From Kribbella jejuensis (GTDB lineage Bacteria > Actinomycetota > Actinomycetes > Propionibacteriales > Kribbellaceae): a stretch of DNA of 64,000 bases. Below, in pieces: positions 36,441 to 44,956 of the stretch. How positions within the stretch are numbered: position 1 is the stretch's first letter; the number at the start of each line of letters is the position of its first letter. The translations under genes were made by a program, and so were the position numbers. The DNA is taken from positions 124,001 through 188,000 of the forward strand of contig NZ_VFMM01000002.1 in NCBI RefSeq assembly GCF_006715085.1. The letters are read 5' to 3'. The notes below the pieces were generated by a model, which did no database searches, was not told the origin of the DNA, and was given only the letters and a program-made list of their open reading frames with translations.

Positions 36441-36486
36441 CGAGGAGGTGATCATGCGATGCGGAAAGGGCGAGGAGGTGATCATG
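36441..36486 (+). promoter_or_regulatory. Duplicated ribosome site plus start codon
   Basis: CGAGGAGGTGATCATG occurs twice, exactly 30 bp apart (36441-36456 and 36471-36486). Each copy is a perfect Shine-Dalgarno with ATG at ideal spacing, and both ATGs are in the same frame. The first would add ten residues (MRCGKGEEVI) to the kinase. A small tandem duplication is the likely origin. Confidence 0.9.
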
Positions 36487-38103
36487 AGCGTACGACTGCG
36501 GACCCGGCCGACGTTGGCCGGCCAGATGTTGGTGCTGCAGTTGGCGATCGTGATCGTCGTACTGGTCGCCGTCGCCGCGGTCTCGCTCGCCCAATCGGCC
36601 GCCACGTTCAACCGGGTCGAGGGCCGGCGCGTGACGCTGCTGGCCGAGCAGCTGTCGTCGAGCCCTGCATTGCGCTTCAACCTCCGGAACCCGGCGCCGG
36701 AGGAAACCCTGGCGCCGACGCTGCAGACGAGCCTCGCGCAGTCCGGCGTCAGCTCGATCACCGTCGCGGACTCCGGCGGAAAGGTGGTCGCGGCAACGAA
36801 CCCGACACTGATCGGCACCGATCTCACCTACGGTGATCCGTCCGGTGACAAGCGTCGCGGATGGTCCGGCCAGCTGAATGGCGAGCTGGTCGCGCAGGTC
36901 CCGGTGCTGAGCGACCAGCAGGAAACGCTCGGCGATCAGATCGGGACCGTGATGGTGGGCGAGCATTCGCCGTCCGTACTGCAGCGGCTCCGCGGCGCCT
37001 CGTCGTACCTGGCGATCTATCTCGGCATCGCCTGCGTACTGGGACTGCTGGGTTCCTGGCTGCTCGCCCGCCGGATCAAACGGCAGACGCTCGGGCTCGA
37101 ACCGCGCGAGATCGCCGGCCTGGCCGAACATCGCGAGGCCATGCTGTACGGGCTGGCCGAAGGAGTCGTTGCCCTCGACCCCCATTCGCGGGTGACGCTG
37201 GTGAACGACGTCGGCCGGCGGCTGCTCGATCTCCCGGAAGACGCGGTCGGGAAATCCCTGAACGAGCTCGGGATCGAGGGCCGGCTGCGCGAGGTGCTGT
37301 CCGGCGACGACGAGGCCCGCGACGCGGTCGTCGTACGCCGGGGCCGGGTACTGGTAATGAACCGGATGAGCGTGCTGAAGGACGGGCGGTCGCTCGGATC
37401 GGTGACCACGCTGCGGGATCGGACGGAGCTGGCGCAGCTGGAGCGGGAGCTTGGGTCGTTCCGGTCGTCGGCGGAGCTGCTGCGGGCGCAGACGCACGAG
37501 TTCGCGAACCAGCTGCACACGATTTCCGGGCTGATCCAGATCGGGGAGTACGACGAGGTGGTCACGTACGTCGGCGCGCTGAACCGCTATCGTGAATCGC
37601 TCGACCTGACCGTGACCCGGCGGGTCCACGACACCACGGTCGCCGCCCTGCTGATGGCGAAGTCCTCGCTCGCTGCCGAACGCCGCGTCGAGCTCCGGGT
37701 GTCCGAGCGGACCACCCTGCTCCGGCTCGACCCGTCGCTGTCCGCGGACATCGCGACCGTACTCGGCAACCTGGTCGACAACGCGGTCGACGCCGCCGCG
37801 CAGTCCGGTACGCCGCTGTCGCCCGCCTGGGTCGAGGTCGAACTCAGGCAGGACGCGGCGTCGGTGGAGATCGTGGTTCGGGACTCCGGACCAGGCGTGG
37901 CGCCGGAGTTGGCGCAGGAGGTGTTCGCGCACGGGTTCACTACCAAGGCGGCGGCTGAGGGCGAGCGCGGGATCGGGCTCGCGATGACCCGGATGATCTG
38001 CCGCCGCCGCGGCGGTGAGGTCGCCGTGACGAACCTGGACGAAGGCGGCGCCGCGTTCATCGCCCGGATGTCCACCCAACGCACACCGGAAGGAGCCCGA
38101 TGA
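36484..38103 (+). CDS. CitA/DctS-type sensor histidine kinase
   Basis: This is a 539-residue membrane kinase. It has one helix near residues 10-35, an extracytoplasmic PAS-like sensor of about 130 residues, a second helix near 170-192, a cytoplasmic PAS domain, and a transmitter with the phospho-acceptor His338 in RAQTHEFANQLHTISGLI. The NLVDNAVDAA N-box and GIGLAMTR G-box follow. The HEFxNxLH pattern is that of the citrate/dicarboxylate kinases. The ATG at 36484 is taken; the equally strong ATG at 36454 gives a ten-residue longer form. It overlaps the regulator gene by 4 bp and faces tctC, so it probably senses the transported acid. Confidence 0.93.
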   Translation: MSVRLRTRPTLAGQMLVLQLAIVIVVLVAVAAVSLAQSAATFNRVEGRRVTLLAEQLSSSPALRFNLRNPAPEETLAPTLQTSLAQSGVSSITVADSGGKVVAATNPTLIGTDLTYGDPSGDKRRGWSGQLNGELVAQVPVLSDQQETLGDQIGTVMVGEHSPSVLQRLRGASSYLAIYLGIACVLGLLGSWLLARRIKRQTLGLEPREIAGLAEHREAMLYGLAEGVVALDPHSRVTLVNDVGRRLLDLPEDAVGKSLNELGIEGRLREVLSGDDEARDAVVVRRGRVLVMNRMSVLKDGRSLGSVTTLRDRTELAQLERELGSFRSSAELLRAQTHEFANQLHTISGLIQIGEYDEVVTYVGALNRYRESLDLTVTRRVHDTTVAALLMAKSSLAAERRVELRVSERTTLLRLDPSLSADIATVLGNLVDNAVDAAAQSGTPLSPAWVEVELRQDAASVEIVVRDSGPGVAPELAQEVFAHGFTTKAAAEGERGIGLAMTRMICRRRGGEVAVTNLDEGGAAFIARMSTQRTPEGAR

Positions 38104-38765
38104 TCAAGGTCCTGGTCGTCGACGACGACTTCATGGTGGCGCGCATCCACCGCGGTTTCGTCGACCGCGTGGATGGCTTCGAGGTCGTCGGTACGGCGAA
38201 CTCCGGCGACCAGGCCGTCGCCGCTCTGGAGTCGCTGGGACCTGATCTCGTGCTGCTCGACCTCTATCTGCCGGACGTCTTCGGGTTGGACCTGATCGCC
38301 CGGCTGCGCGCCGTACGACCATCGGTCGACATCCTCGTCATCACGGCCGCTCGGGAGGCGGATGCCGTGCGGGGTGCGGTGCGGCAGGGTGTCGTGAACT
38401 ATCTGCTGAAACCGTTTGGTTTCGAGGATCTGCGGGTGCGGCTGCAGGAGTACGCCCGCCGCCGAGCCAGCGTCCCCGACCAGGTCACCAGCCAGGCCGA
38501 CGTCGACCGCGTCCTCGCGCCCGCTCGCCCCGCAGTCAACCGCTTGCCGAAAGGCCTGTCGCAAGAGACCACCGACCTGGTCACCACGGCCCTGCGCAAC
38601 ACTCCCGACAACCTGTCGGCCGCCGAATGCGCAGAACTCGTGGGCATCTCCCGGGTGAGCGCCCGCCGCTACCTCGAATTCCTCACCACCCAAGGCCAAG
38701 CCGAAGTAACCCTCCGCTACGGCACCACCGGCCGCCCCGAACGCCGCTACACCTGGCGACCGTAG
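38100..38765 (+). CDS. CitB/DctR-type response regulator
   Basis: This is a 221-residue regulator. The receiver domain has the acidic pair Asp9/Asp10 in VVDDDF, the phospho-acceptor Asp54 in LLDLYLPD, and the conserved Lys in LLKPF near 104. A linker leads to a C-terminal helix-turn-helix of the CitB type (LSAAECAELVGISRVSARRYL). It is partnered with the preceding kinase through a four-base overlap. The likely target is the divergent tctCBA promoter. A perfect terminator follows. Confidence 0.93.
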   Translation: MIKVLVVDDDFMVARIHRGFVDRVDGFEVVGTANSGDQAVAALESLGPDLVLLDLYLPDVFGLDLIARLRAVRPSVDILVITAAREADAVRGAVRQGVVNYLLKPFGFEDLRVRLQEYARRRASVPDQVTSQADVDRVLAPARPAVNRLPKGLSQETTDLVTTALRNTPDNLSAAECAELVGISRVSARRYLEFLTTQGQAEVTLRYGTTGRPERRYTWRP

Positions 38766-38769
38766 AAAC

Positions 38770-38792
38770 CCCCGCCTGCTCCGCAGGCGGGG
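38770..38792. terminator. Terminator after the response regulator
   Basis: CCCCGCCTGC and GCAGGCGGGG form a perfect 10-bp stem with a three-base loop, five bases after the stop. It can serve the convergent AraC-family gene too. Confidence 0.88.
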
Positions 38793-38816
38793 CTGGTTAC
38801 AGGGGGCCGGTGGGGT

Positions 38817-39899
38817 TCAGCCGGTGTCGAGGATTGTGAAGTGTTGGCGGTAGCGTTCTGGGGTGGTGCCCAGGCGGCGGGCGAAGACGCGGTGCAGGGT
38901 TTCGCCGTGGCGGTAGCCGATCTGGCGGGCGATTGCTCCGACGGTGAGCTGGGTGGATTCCAGTAGCCGGCGCGCCGCCTCGACGCGGAGATCCTCGATG
39001 AACGCGGCCGGCGTGACGCCGGTCTCGGCGCGGAAGGCGCGCGCGAAAGCGCGTTCGCTCATCGCGGTACGGCGCGCGAGCGTGGCGACCGCGAGGTCCT
39101 CGCCGAGATGGTCGGGCAGCCACTGCTGAACGTCGCGGATGGTGGGCGTCTTGGCCGTTCGGGCGCGCAGTTGGGCACTGAACTGCGCCTGGCCGCCGGG
39201 CCGCCGGCTGAAGACCACGTACGCCCGCGCGATCATCGCCGTCACTTCGCGGCCGTGATCGTCCTCGACCAGCGCCAGCGCCAGATCGACGCCGGCCGAC
39301 ATCCCGGCCGACGTCCAGCGGTTGCGATCGCGGACGTAGATCCGGTCCGGCTCGACCGTGACGCACGGAAAGCGCTCGGCGAGGATGCCGGTGGAGGCCC
39401 AGTGGGTGGTCGCCCGGTAGCCGTCCAACAGCCCGGCCGACGCCAGCAGCAGCGCGCCGGCGCAGACCGACGTCACCCGGCGCGCCTTGCGGGCCAGCGC
39501 CGGCAACTCCGGTACGACGTCGGCGGCGCCAGGACCGAAGACATCGCCACCGACGACGACCATGGTGTCGAAGTCGTCGCCCGCGGCAATGTCCTGCAGC
39601 GAATGGCCGACCGCCAGCGTCAGGCCACCGTCGACCGTGATCGGACAGCCCCGAGGCGAGGCGATCAGCAAGCGGTACGGCGGTGTGTCCGGGTCACCCT
39701 CCGCCGCGGGAGCGTCCCATCGGAGCTCCTCGGGCAGTTGCTGGGCCGGCCGCGAGGCGAGGTCGTTCAGCAGCCCGAACACATCGAGCGGACCGGCCAG
39801 TTCGGAGATCCGCATGCCTTGGAAGACGACGAAGACGATGGTGCGAGGCGCCGACACCTCGCCATCATCGCAGTCGATGCCGTCCATCGGCACGGTCAA
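38817..39899 (-). CDS. GlxA-type AraC-family regulator with DJ-1/PfpI domain
   Basis: This is a 360-residue protein. An N-terminal DJ-1/PfpI-like (class I amidotransferase fold) domain has the nucleophile-elbow-like VTSVCAGALLLASAGLL. A C-terminal double helix-turn-helix AraC domain has RTAMSERAFARAF and IGYRHGETLHRVFARRLGTTPERYR. Such regulators sense small molecules through the N-terminal domain. Its start overlaps the upstream hydrolase stop by 4 bp, so it probably regulates its own operon. Ligand unknown. Confidence 0.9.
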   Translation of the reverse strand: MTVPMDGIDCDDGEVSAPRTIVFVVFQGMRISELAGPLDVFGLLNDLASRPAQQLPEELRWDAPAAEGDPDTPPYRLLIASPRGCPITVDGGLTLAVGHSLQDIAAGDDFDTMVVVGGDVFGPGAADVVPELPALARKARRVTSVCAGALLLASAGLLDGYRATTHWASTGILAERFPCVTVEPDRIYVRDRNRWTSAGMSAGVDLALALVEDDHGREVTAMIARAYVVFSRRPGGQAQFSAQLRARTAKTPTIRDVQQWLPDHLGEDLAVATLARRTAMSERAFARAFRAETGVTPAAFIEDLRVEAARRLLESTQLTVGAIARQIGYRHGETLHRVFARRLGTTPERYRQHFTILDTG

Positions 39900-40765
39900 T
39901 TTCCGGTCGCTTCCTTCGCGCTGTGGGCATCGAGGAACGGTACGACGAGCGCGGCGACCTCGGCCGGCAACTGGGCATGCGGATAGTGGCCGCCCTTGGC
40001 CACCATGGCGAGCCGGCCGAGCCCGGGCGGCAGCGCGGCCACGATCCGGCGTCCTTCTTCGTCGGGATGGGCGAAGTCCGGGTCTTCCGAGCCCATGATC
40101 ACCAGCGCCGGACAGCGGACCTCAGCCGTCCGGGCCTGCGCGTCGGCGGGGGTCGTCTTGCCGGTCTTCATGAACTCGGCCCACCGTCCGGGCTGTCGCA
40201 GCAGGTCGCGCAATTCGGCGAGATAGCTGTCGTGGTCCGCGGGCCGGGTCGGGTACGCGACGCCGTTCAGGTAGCGGAACCACAGCCGGGGCGATTTCAG
40301 CAGTTGCGTACCAATCAGCTGCAGCAGCCCGCGGCGGTACCGGGAGATCGACAGCAGTGCACCGAAGTCGAGGCTCTGGGTCAGCGTGAACGGGTCGATC
40401 TCCACGATCGCCGACACCAGCTCCGGGGCTTCGGCGGCCGCGATGGTCGCCGAACCGCCGGACAGCGAATGCCCGACGATCACGGCCGGTCCGCCGAAAT
40501 GACGGATGACCTCGAGCAGGTCGCGCGCCACATCGGTGCGGCTGATGGCAGCCTTGCCGGTCACCGACGGCCAGCCGATGCTGGATTCGCCGTGGCCGCG
40601 CATGTCGACGTTCGCCACCCGGTACCCGGCCGCGACCAGCGGACCGACCAGGTGCCGGAACTCCTGGCGCCATGTCCCCATGCCGTGTGACAGCACCACC
40701 AGCGGACCGTCACCGGCCACGTCACAGGCGAGCTGTCCGTGCTCGAGGGTCACAAACTCGGTCAT
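39896..40765 (-). CDS. Alpha/beta hydrolase
   Basis: This 289-residue protein has the oxyanion motif HGMG near residue 27, the nucleophile Ser100 in GHSLSG, the acid in MGSEDPDF, and a terminal catalytic His in GGHYPH. No signal peptide. The fold also covers haloperoxidase-like, epoxide-hydrolase-like and ester-hydrolase members, so substrate cannot be named. It is first in a two-gene unit with the GlxA-type regulator (overlap of four bases). Confidence 0.88.
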   Translation of the reverse strand: MTEFVTLEHGQLACDVAGDGPLVVLSHGMGTWRQEFRHLVGPLVAAGYRVANVDMRGHGESSIGWPSVTGKAAISRTDVARDLLEVIRHFGGPAVIVGHSLSGGSATIAAAEAPELVSAIVEIDPFTLTQSLDFGALLSISRYRRGLLQLIGTQLLKSPRLWFRYLNGVAYPTRPADHDSYLAELRDLLRQPGRWAEFMKTGKTTPADAQARTAEVRCPALVIMGSEDPDFAHPDEEGRRIVAALPPGLGRLAMVAKGGHYPHAQLPAEVAALVVPFLDAHSAKEATGN

Positions 40766-40950
40766 TCCCGATCCTTTCCAGCGGTCCCCACCTCAGCCGC
40801 GGATTGCGGCACGCTGGAATTGAACGCCGGAAAGGCGGCGCTGCCGCGCTGCCGGGCAGGCCGGGTCAGTCGTCTGGCCGATCCGGTCAGTCCCTGACCG
40901 GGAGCATCATGCCGGGCAGCACCGCAGAGCGATGCGGCACGCACGTGGCG
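40766..40950. other. Intergenic stretch upstream of the hydrolase operon
   Basis: These 185 bp lie between the hydrolase start and the carbonic-anhydrase-like stop. GGTCAGTC and GGTCAGTCCCTGACC repeats near 40864-40898 could be a regulatory site or part of a terminator for the upstream gene. No coding frame was seen. Confidence 0.35.
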
Positions 40951-41484
40951 TCAGCCAGCGTCCCCGTCGACGAGTTCGACCGTGGCCGCGTGGCGTTCGG
41001 CGAGGGCGTGGTAGACGGCGGCGTTGTGGTCCACGAAGAGCTTCGCGGTGCCTTCGAGCGGGACGATCTTCTTGGCAGGGCTGCCCATGGCGACCGACTC
41101 CGGTGGGATCACCGCGCCCGGTGTGACGGTCGAGCCGGCTGCGACCAGCGAGCGGGTGCCGACGACCGCACCGTCCAGCACGATCGCGCCGTTTCCGACC
41201 AGGGCTTGTTCGCCTATCGTGCAGTCGTGGATCAGGCATTGGTGGCCGACCGTCGCGTTCGGGCCGATTTCGCAACCGTTGTGGCCGACGTGGATGACGG
41301 TGTTGTCCTGGATGTTCGCGCCCGCGCGGATCGTGATCGTGCCCAGATCGGCGCGGATCACAGCGCCGTACCAGATCGACGCCCCCGCCTCGACGACCAC
41401 GTCCCCGACCAGTGTCGCGGTCGGGGCGATCCACGCGTCGGGGTGGACGGTCGGGCGCTTACCTTCGAACGAGTACAGCGGCAT
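40951..41484 (-). CDS. Gamma-carbonic-anhydrase-like hexapeptide protein
   Basis: This is a 177-residue left-handed beta-helix protein built of hexapeptide repeats (IRADLG, IGPNAT, VGNGAI and others). The zinc-binding His residues are in place: VIHVGHNG and VGHQCLIHD. This family includes Cam-type gamma carbonic anhydrases, PaaY thioesterase and YrdA, which are hard to separate by sequence. I start at ATG 41484 (MPLYSFEG), the normal family start. Confidence 0.88.
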   Translation of the reverse strand: MPLYSFEGKRPTVHPDAWIAPTATLVGDVVVEAGASIWYGAVIRADLGTITIRAGANIQDNTVIHVGHNGCEIGPNATVGHQCLIHDCTIGEQALVGNGAIVLDGAVVGTRSLVAAGSTVTPGAVIPPESVAMGSPAKKIVPLEGTAKLFVDHNAAVYHALAERHAATVELVDGDAG

Positions 41485-41574
41485 GCGGCTGAGACTAACC
41501 TGCACCGCCGTGAAACCGGTGGGAAAGGACCGGGTGCGCGGTTACCGTGGGCGGGGTCGAGCGAGGAGGGTGGC

Positions 41575-41937
41575 ATGACGGAGATTGCGAAGTCGGGGGC
41601 CGCGGTGATCAACCGGGCCGACGGCCGGAACGACGGCGAGGAGTGGACCGAGAACTACACCGAGCTGCCTGGTGGTGCGGGCGTCTCGCTGATTCTGGAG
41701 TCGACCACGCAGGAGGGCGCCGGCCCGCGGTTGCACAAGCATCCGTACGCCGAGACGTTCATCATCCGGCGGGGTTCGGCGACGTTCACCGTGGACGGCG
41801 AGGAGATCGTCGGTACGGCGGGTCAGATCCTGGTGGTACCGGCCGACACCCCGCACAAGTTCCGGACCGGGCCGGGCGGCTACGAGGCCGTCCACATCCA
41901 CGCGAACCCGACGTTCGAAACCATCTGGCTGGAGTAG
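41575..41937 (+). CDS. Small cupin-domain protein
   Basis: This is a 120-residue single cupin. The metal-binding motifs are PRLHKHPYAETFIIRRG (motif 1, with two His and a Glu) and the later TPHKFRTG (motif 2 His). GGAGGG precedes the ATG. The protein lacks partners: the next gene is convergent and directly abuts it. Single cupins serve as isomerases, dioxygenases or sugar-binding proteins, so no reaction is assigned. Confidence 0.88.
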   Translation: MTEIAKSGAAVINRADGRNDGEEWTENYTELPGGAGVSLILESTTQEGAGPRLHKHPYAETFIIRRGSATFTVDGEEIVGTAGQILVVPADTPHKFRTGPGGYEAVHIHANPTFETIWLE

Positions 41938-42525
41938 TCAGTCCGGGACCCTTTCCCCTGGCGGTGTGTACGCCGCCAGCAGGGTCGCGGTGATGTACGG
42001 CGCTGCGTCGGCGGAGCTGATGCGTCCGGCGAGGATGTCGCTCGCGGCGCCGTGCATCACGTTGTGCATGATGCTGACCAGCCACGACGTCGGCAGGTCG
42101 GTCCGGAACGCCCCTTCGGAGCGCCCGCGTTCGAGCAGCCGCTCCACCCGCGCCATCGGGTCGGCGTGCAGTTCGCGCACCCGCCCGGGCGGCAGCGCCT
42201 CCTCGGCCGCGATCAACAGCGACCGGAACTGATCCACCAGTTGCCAGCTCGACTCGATCAACCTGGCCAGCGCCGCGCGCGGTTCGCCGGTCAGATCGAC
42301 CTGACCGAGGGTCTCCTCGCCGGTCGCGATCGCCTGCACGAACACCGCGTCGACGAGTTCCGCGCGGGACGGGAAGTGCCCGTACAGCGTGACCCGCCCG
42401 ACCCCGGCCGCCTTCGCGATCTCCGACGTACTCGCGGCCGGGTTCCGGCTCAGGCACTCGGCCGCCGCGGTCAGGATCGCGGCGATGTTGCGCTGCGCGT
42501 CGGCGCGCCTCGTCGTCGTTGCCAT
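41938..42525 (-). CDS. TetR-family repressor of the adjacent exporter
   Basis: This 195-residue protein has an N-terminal helix-turn-helix (STSEIAKAAGVGRVTLYGHFPSR) and a helical ligand domain (TetR_C33-like). It is divergent from an EmrB/QacA-type multidrug exporter, with TGTACGA half-sites between them, so it very probably represses that gene until a toxic ligand binds. ATG 42525 follows AGAGGCGCAGG; the frame is open further upstream, but that part lies in the operator region. Confidence 0.9.
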   Translation of the reverse strand: MATTTRRADAQRNIAAILTAAAECLSRNPAASTSEIAKAAGVGRVTLYGHFPSRAELVDAVFVQAIATGEETLGQVDLTGEPRAALARLIESSWQLVDQFRSLLIAAEEALPPGRVRELHADPMARVERLLERGRSEGAFRTDLPTSWLVSIMHNVMHGAASDILAGRISSADAAPYITATLLAAYTPPGERVPD

Positions 42526-42565
42526 CCTGCGCCTCTCTGATCGCCCGGAGGATCTCGAACACGGC

Positions 42566-42628
42566 TGTACGAATTCCTCTTGTCGAACACCAGTGTACGA
42601 GTTAGCCTGACGAAACAACCCGTACACA
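42566..42628. promoter_or_regulatory. Probable TetR operators
   Basis: TGTACGA (42566-42572), GTGTACGA (42593-42600) and the inverted CGTACACA (42621-42628) lie between the TetR and exporter genes. The first two are direct copies and the third is the reverse complement, spaced 27-28 bp. The arrangement suits one or two TetR dimers controlling both promoters. Confidence 0.55.
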
Positions 42629-42652
42629 CCTGTTCAACTTAAGGACGAGCCG

Positions 42653-44032
42653 ATGAATCAACCGGATCCCCGGCGGTGGTGGCTGCTGGGGCTGCTCGCG
42701 GTCGCGCAGTTCATGCTGATCCTCGACGTCACCGTGGTGGCGATCGCGCTGCCGAACATCGAGACCGACCTCGGGCTGCGGCGCGAGACCCTGACCTGGG
42801 TAGTCAGCGCGTACACGCTGATGTTCGGGGGACTGATGCTGCTCGGCGGTCGCGCGGCCGACCTGTTCGGTTCGCGACGCGTCGTCCTCACCGGCCTCGG
42901 CGTCTTCACACTGGCCTCGCTGGTCACCGGTCTCGCGAACGGTCCCGAAGTACTGCTGGCCGGCCGGGTCGCACAAGGTATCGGCGCCGCGATGCTGTCG
43001 CCGGCGGCGCTTTCCGTTGTGACGAAGACGTTCGAGGGCGAGGAGCGGAACAAGGCGCTCGGCATCTGGTCCGCGATGGGCGGCGGCGGGTCGGCGATCG
43101 GCGTACTGCTCGGCGGCCTGCTCACCGCGGGACCCGGGTGGCAGTGGGTGTTCTACATCAACCTGCCGATCGGGCTGGTCGTGTTCGTACTCCTGCTCCG
43201 GATGCTCCCCGCGGATCGACCGGCCGACCAGCAGGGCCGCCTCGACGTACCGGGCGCGCTGCTCGTCACCGCCGGCACCGGTACGGCGATCTACGCGCTG
43301 ATCAACGCCGGCGACCGCGGCTGGCTGTCCGCCGTGACCCTCGGCACGCTTGCCGGTGCGCTCGTGCTGTACGGCGTGTTCGCTTGGGTGCAGAGCGCCG
43401 TACGGTCGCCGCTGATGAACCTGCGGATCCTCACCCGCCGACCCGTTGCCGCAGGCACCTTCATGCTGCTGGTCGCGACCGCGCTGATGATCTCGATGTT
43501 CTTCCTCGGATCGTTCTACCTGCAGCATTTCAAGCAGTACGGCGCTTTGCGGACCGGGCTGCTGTTCCTGCCGGTGGCGGTTGCCGCGATCGTCGGCGCG
43601 CACCTGGCCGGGAGCTTGGTCGGCAGGATCGGTGCGCGGCCGGTGGCGATCGCCGGGTTCGTGATCACTGCGGTCGGGGTCGCCGCTCCCGCGGTGTGGG
43701 AGGGCGCTGCGGTAGTCGTGACCGGGATGACTGTCGGCACGATCGGGCTCGGTGCGGCGTTCGTGGCGTCGTCGACCACGACGTTCGCGCAGATCAACCA
43801 CCGCGAGGCGGGGTTGGCGTCCGGGATCCTCAGCACGTTCCACGAGTTCGGTGCATCCCTCGGGGTCGCGGTGGTGTCGAGTGTCGCGGCGGCCAGCCTG
43901 GCCGGGACCGTGACAACCGGTTTCACCCGCGGCTTCACCTTCGCCGCCGTCACGGGTGCGGTGGCCGCCGTGCTCGCACTCCTCGTCGTACCGTCGTTCA
44001 AACCCGCGAGAGGAGAGGTCCATGTCCACTGA
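42653..44032 (+). CDS. EmrB/QacA (DHA2) multidrug MFS exporter
   Basis: This is a 459-residue protein with about 14 helices. DHA2 features are the first helix with LDVTVVAIALPNIETDLG, the motif-A-like loop GGRAADLFGSRRVVLTG, and motif C in the fifth helix (WSAMGGGGSAIGVLLGG). It probably exports a hydrophobic drug or metabolite by proton exchange, under control of the divergent TetR protein. Confidence 0.92.
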   Translation: MNQPDPRRWWLLGLLAVAQFMLILDVTVVAIALPNIETDLGLRRETLTWVVSAYTLMFGGLMLLGGRAADLFGSRRVVLTGLGVFTLASLVTGLANGPEVLLAGRVAQGIGAAMLSPAALSVVTKTFEGEERNKALGIWSAMGGGGSAIGVLLGGLLTAGPGWQWVFYINLPIGLVVFVLLLRMLPADRPADQQGRLDVPGALLVTAGTGTAIYALINAGDRGWLSAVTLGTLAGALVLYGVFAWVQSAVRSPLMNLRILTRRPVAAGTFMLLVATALMISMFFLGSFYLQHFKQYGALRTGLLFLPVAVAAIVGAHLAGSLVGRIGARPVAIAGFVITAVGVAAPAVWEGAAVVVTGMTVGTIGLGAAFVASSTTTFAQINHREAGLASGILSTFHEFGASLGVAVVSSVAAASLAGTVTTGFTRGFTFAAVTGAVAAVLALLVVPSFKPARGEVHVH

Positions 44033-44111
44033 GATTTCCCGAACGGGAAGCGAAAGCGCTCGAAGCTTTCCGGAACGGCATGGTCGCGCCGCAGTCGGTT
44101 CCTTAGCGTAG
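44022..44111 (+). CDS. Possible small ORF of 29 residues
   Basis: ATG 44022 follows an excellent ribosome site (GAGAGGAGAGG) inside the end of the exporter gene. It opens a separate frame that ends five bases before the EamA-transporter start. The peptide (STEISRTGSESARSFPERHG...) is hydrophilic and not recognised. It may be a true leader peptide, a coupling device, or the remnant of a deleted gene. Confidence 0.3.
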   Translation: MSTEISRTGSESARSFPERHGRAAVGSLA

Positions 44112-44116
44112 GTTGG

Positions 44117-44956
44117 GTGCGAAGGACCGTTCCGCCGCAGACGTACTTCGTCGTCAGCGCGGTGTTCCACTACCTGGGGCCGGCGCTCGCGGTGCTGCTG
44201 TTCACGCGCATCGAACCGCTCGGTGTGGCGTGGTTGCGGATCGCCGCGGCAGGTCTGATCTTCGCGGTCTGGCGGCGCCCGTGGCGGGCGTGGCAGATCC
44301 TGGACGCGAGGACGCGGTGGCTGGTGGTCAGGTGGGGTGCGGTGCTCGCGGTGATGAACTGCTGCTTCTACCTGGCGATCGACCGGGTTCCGCTCGGCAC
44401 CGTCGCGGCGGCCGAGTTCGCTCCGGTGATCGTGCTGGCGGCGCTCGCCGTACGCAGCGTGCGCAACCTGCTCGCCGTCGTCCTCGCCGTGATCGGCGTC
44501 TATCTGCTGACCGACATCCGCCTGTCGCACGACTGGGTCGGGTTGGTGTTCACCGCACTCAACGCGATCCTGTTCGCGGCGTACGTCGTCCTCGGCCATC
44601 GGGTGTCGCGGGCCGCAGGACTCCGCCGGATCGACGGTCTGGCGTTGGCGATGGGGACAGCCACGGTGCTCGCGCTGCCTGTGGGCCTGGGCGCGGCGGT
44701 CCCGGCGTTCACAGATGCCCGGCTGCTCGGCGCGGCGGTGGCTGTCGGGGTGTGTTCGTCGGTGATTCCGTACGTCGCGGATCAGTTGGCGATGGCGCGC
44801 CTGAAGCGGTCGACGTTCGCGGTGATGCTGGCTTTGCTGCCCGCCACGGCGACGGTGATCGGTGCCGTCGTACTGCGGCAGATCCCGCGGGCTGTCGAAC
44901 TCGCGGCGATCGCGATCATCGTCGTCGCGGTCGGGTTACAGCGCGAAGCTACCTAG
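44117..44956 (+). CDS. EamA/DMT-family transporter (RhtA-like)
   Basis: This 279-residue protein has ten hydrophobic segments in two homologous halves, as in the drug/metabolite transporter superfamily. Characteristic pieces are LGVAWLRIAAAGLIFAVWR in the first half and IPYVADQLAMARLKRSTFAVM in the second, which resembles RhtA/YddG-like amino-acid and metabolite exporters. The GTG start lies 84 bp after the MFS exporter, possibly on the same transcript. The end overlaps the convergent dehydrogenase by 8 bp. Confidence 0.88.
   Translation: MRRTVPPQTYFVVSAVFHYLGPALAVLLFTRIEPLGVAWLRIAAAGLIFAVWRRPWRAWQILDARTRWLVVRWGAVLAVMNCCFYLAIDRVPLGTVAAAEFAPVIVLAALAVRSVRNLLAVVLAVIGVYLLTDIRLSHDWVGLVFTALNAILFAAYVVLGHRVSRAAGLRRIDGLALAMGTATVLALPVGLGAAVPAFTDARLLGAAVAVGVCSSVIPYVADQLAMARLKRSTFAVMLALLPATATVIGAVVLRQIPRAVELAAIAIIVVAVGLQREAT

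Noticed and set aside
42602..44599. Minus-strand frame of over 600 codons opposite the MFS exporter
   Set aside because: The opposite strand encodes a full exporter with motifs; this frame has low-complexity Arg/Gln/Asp content only.
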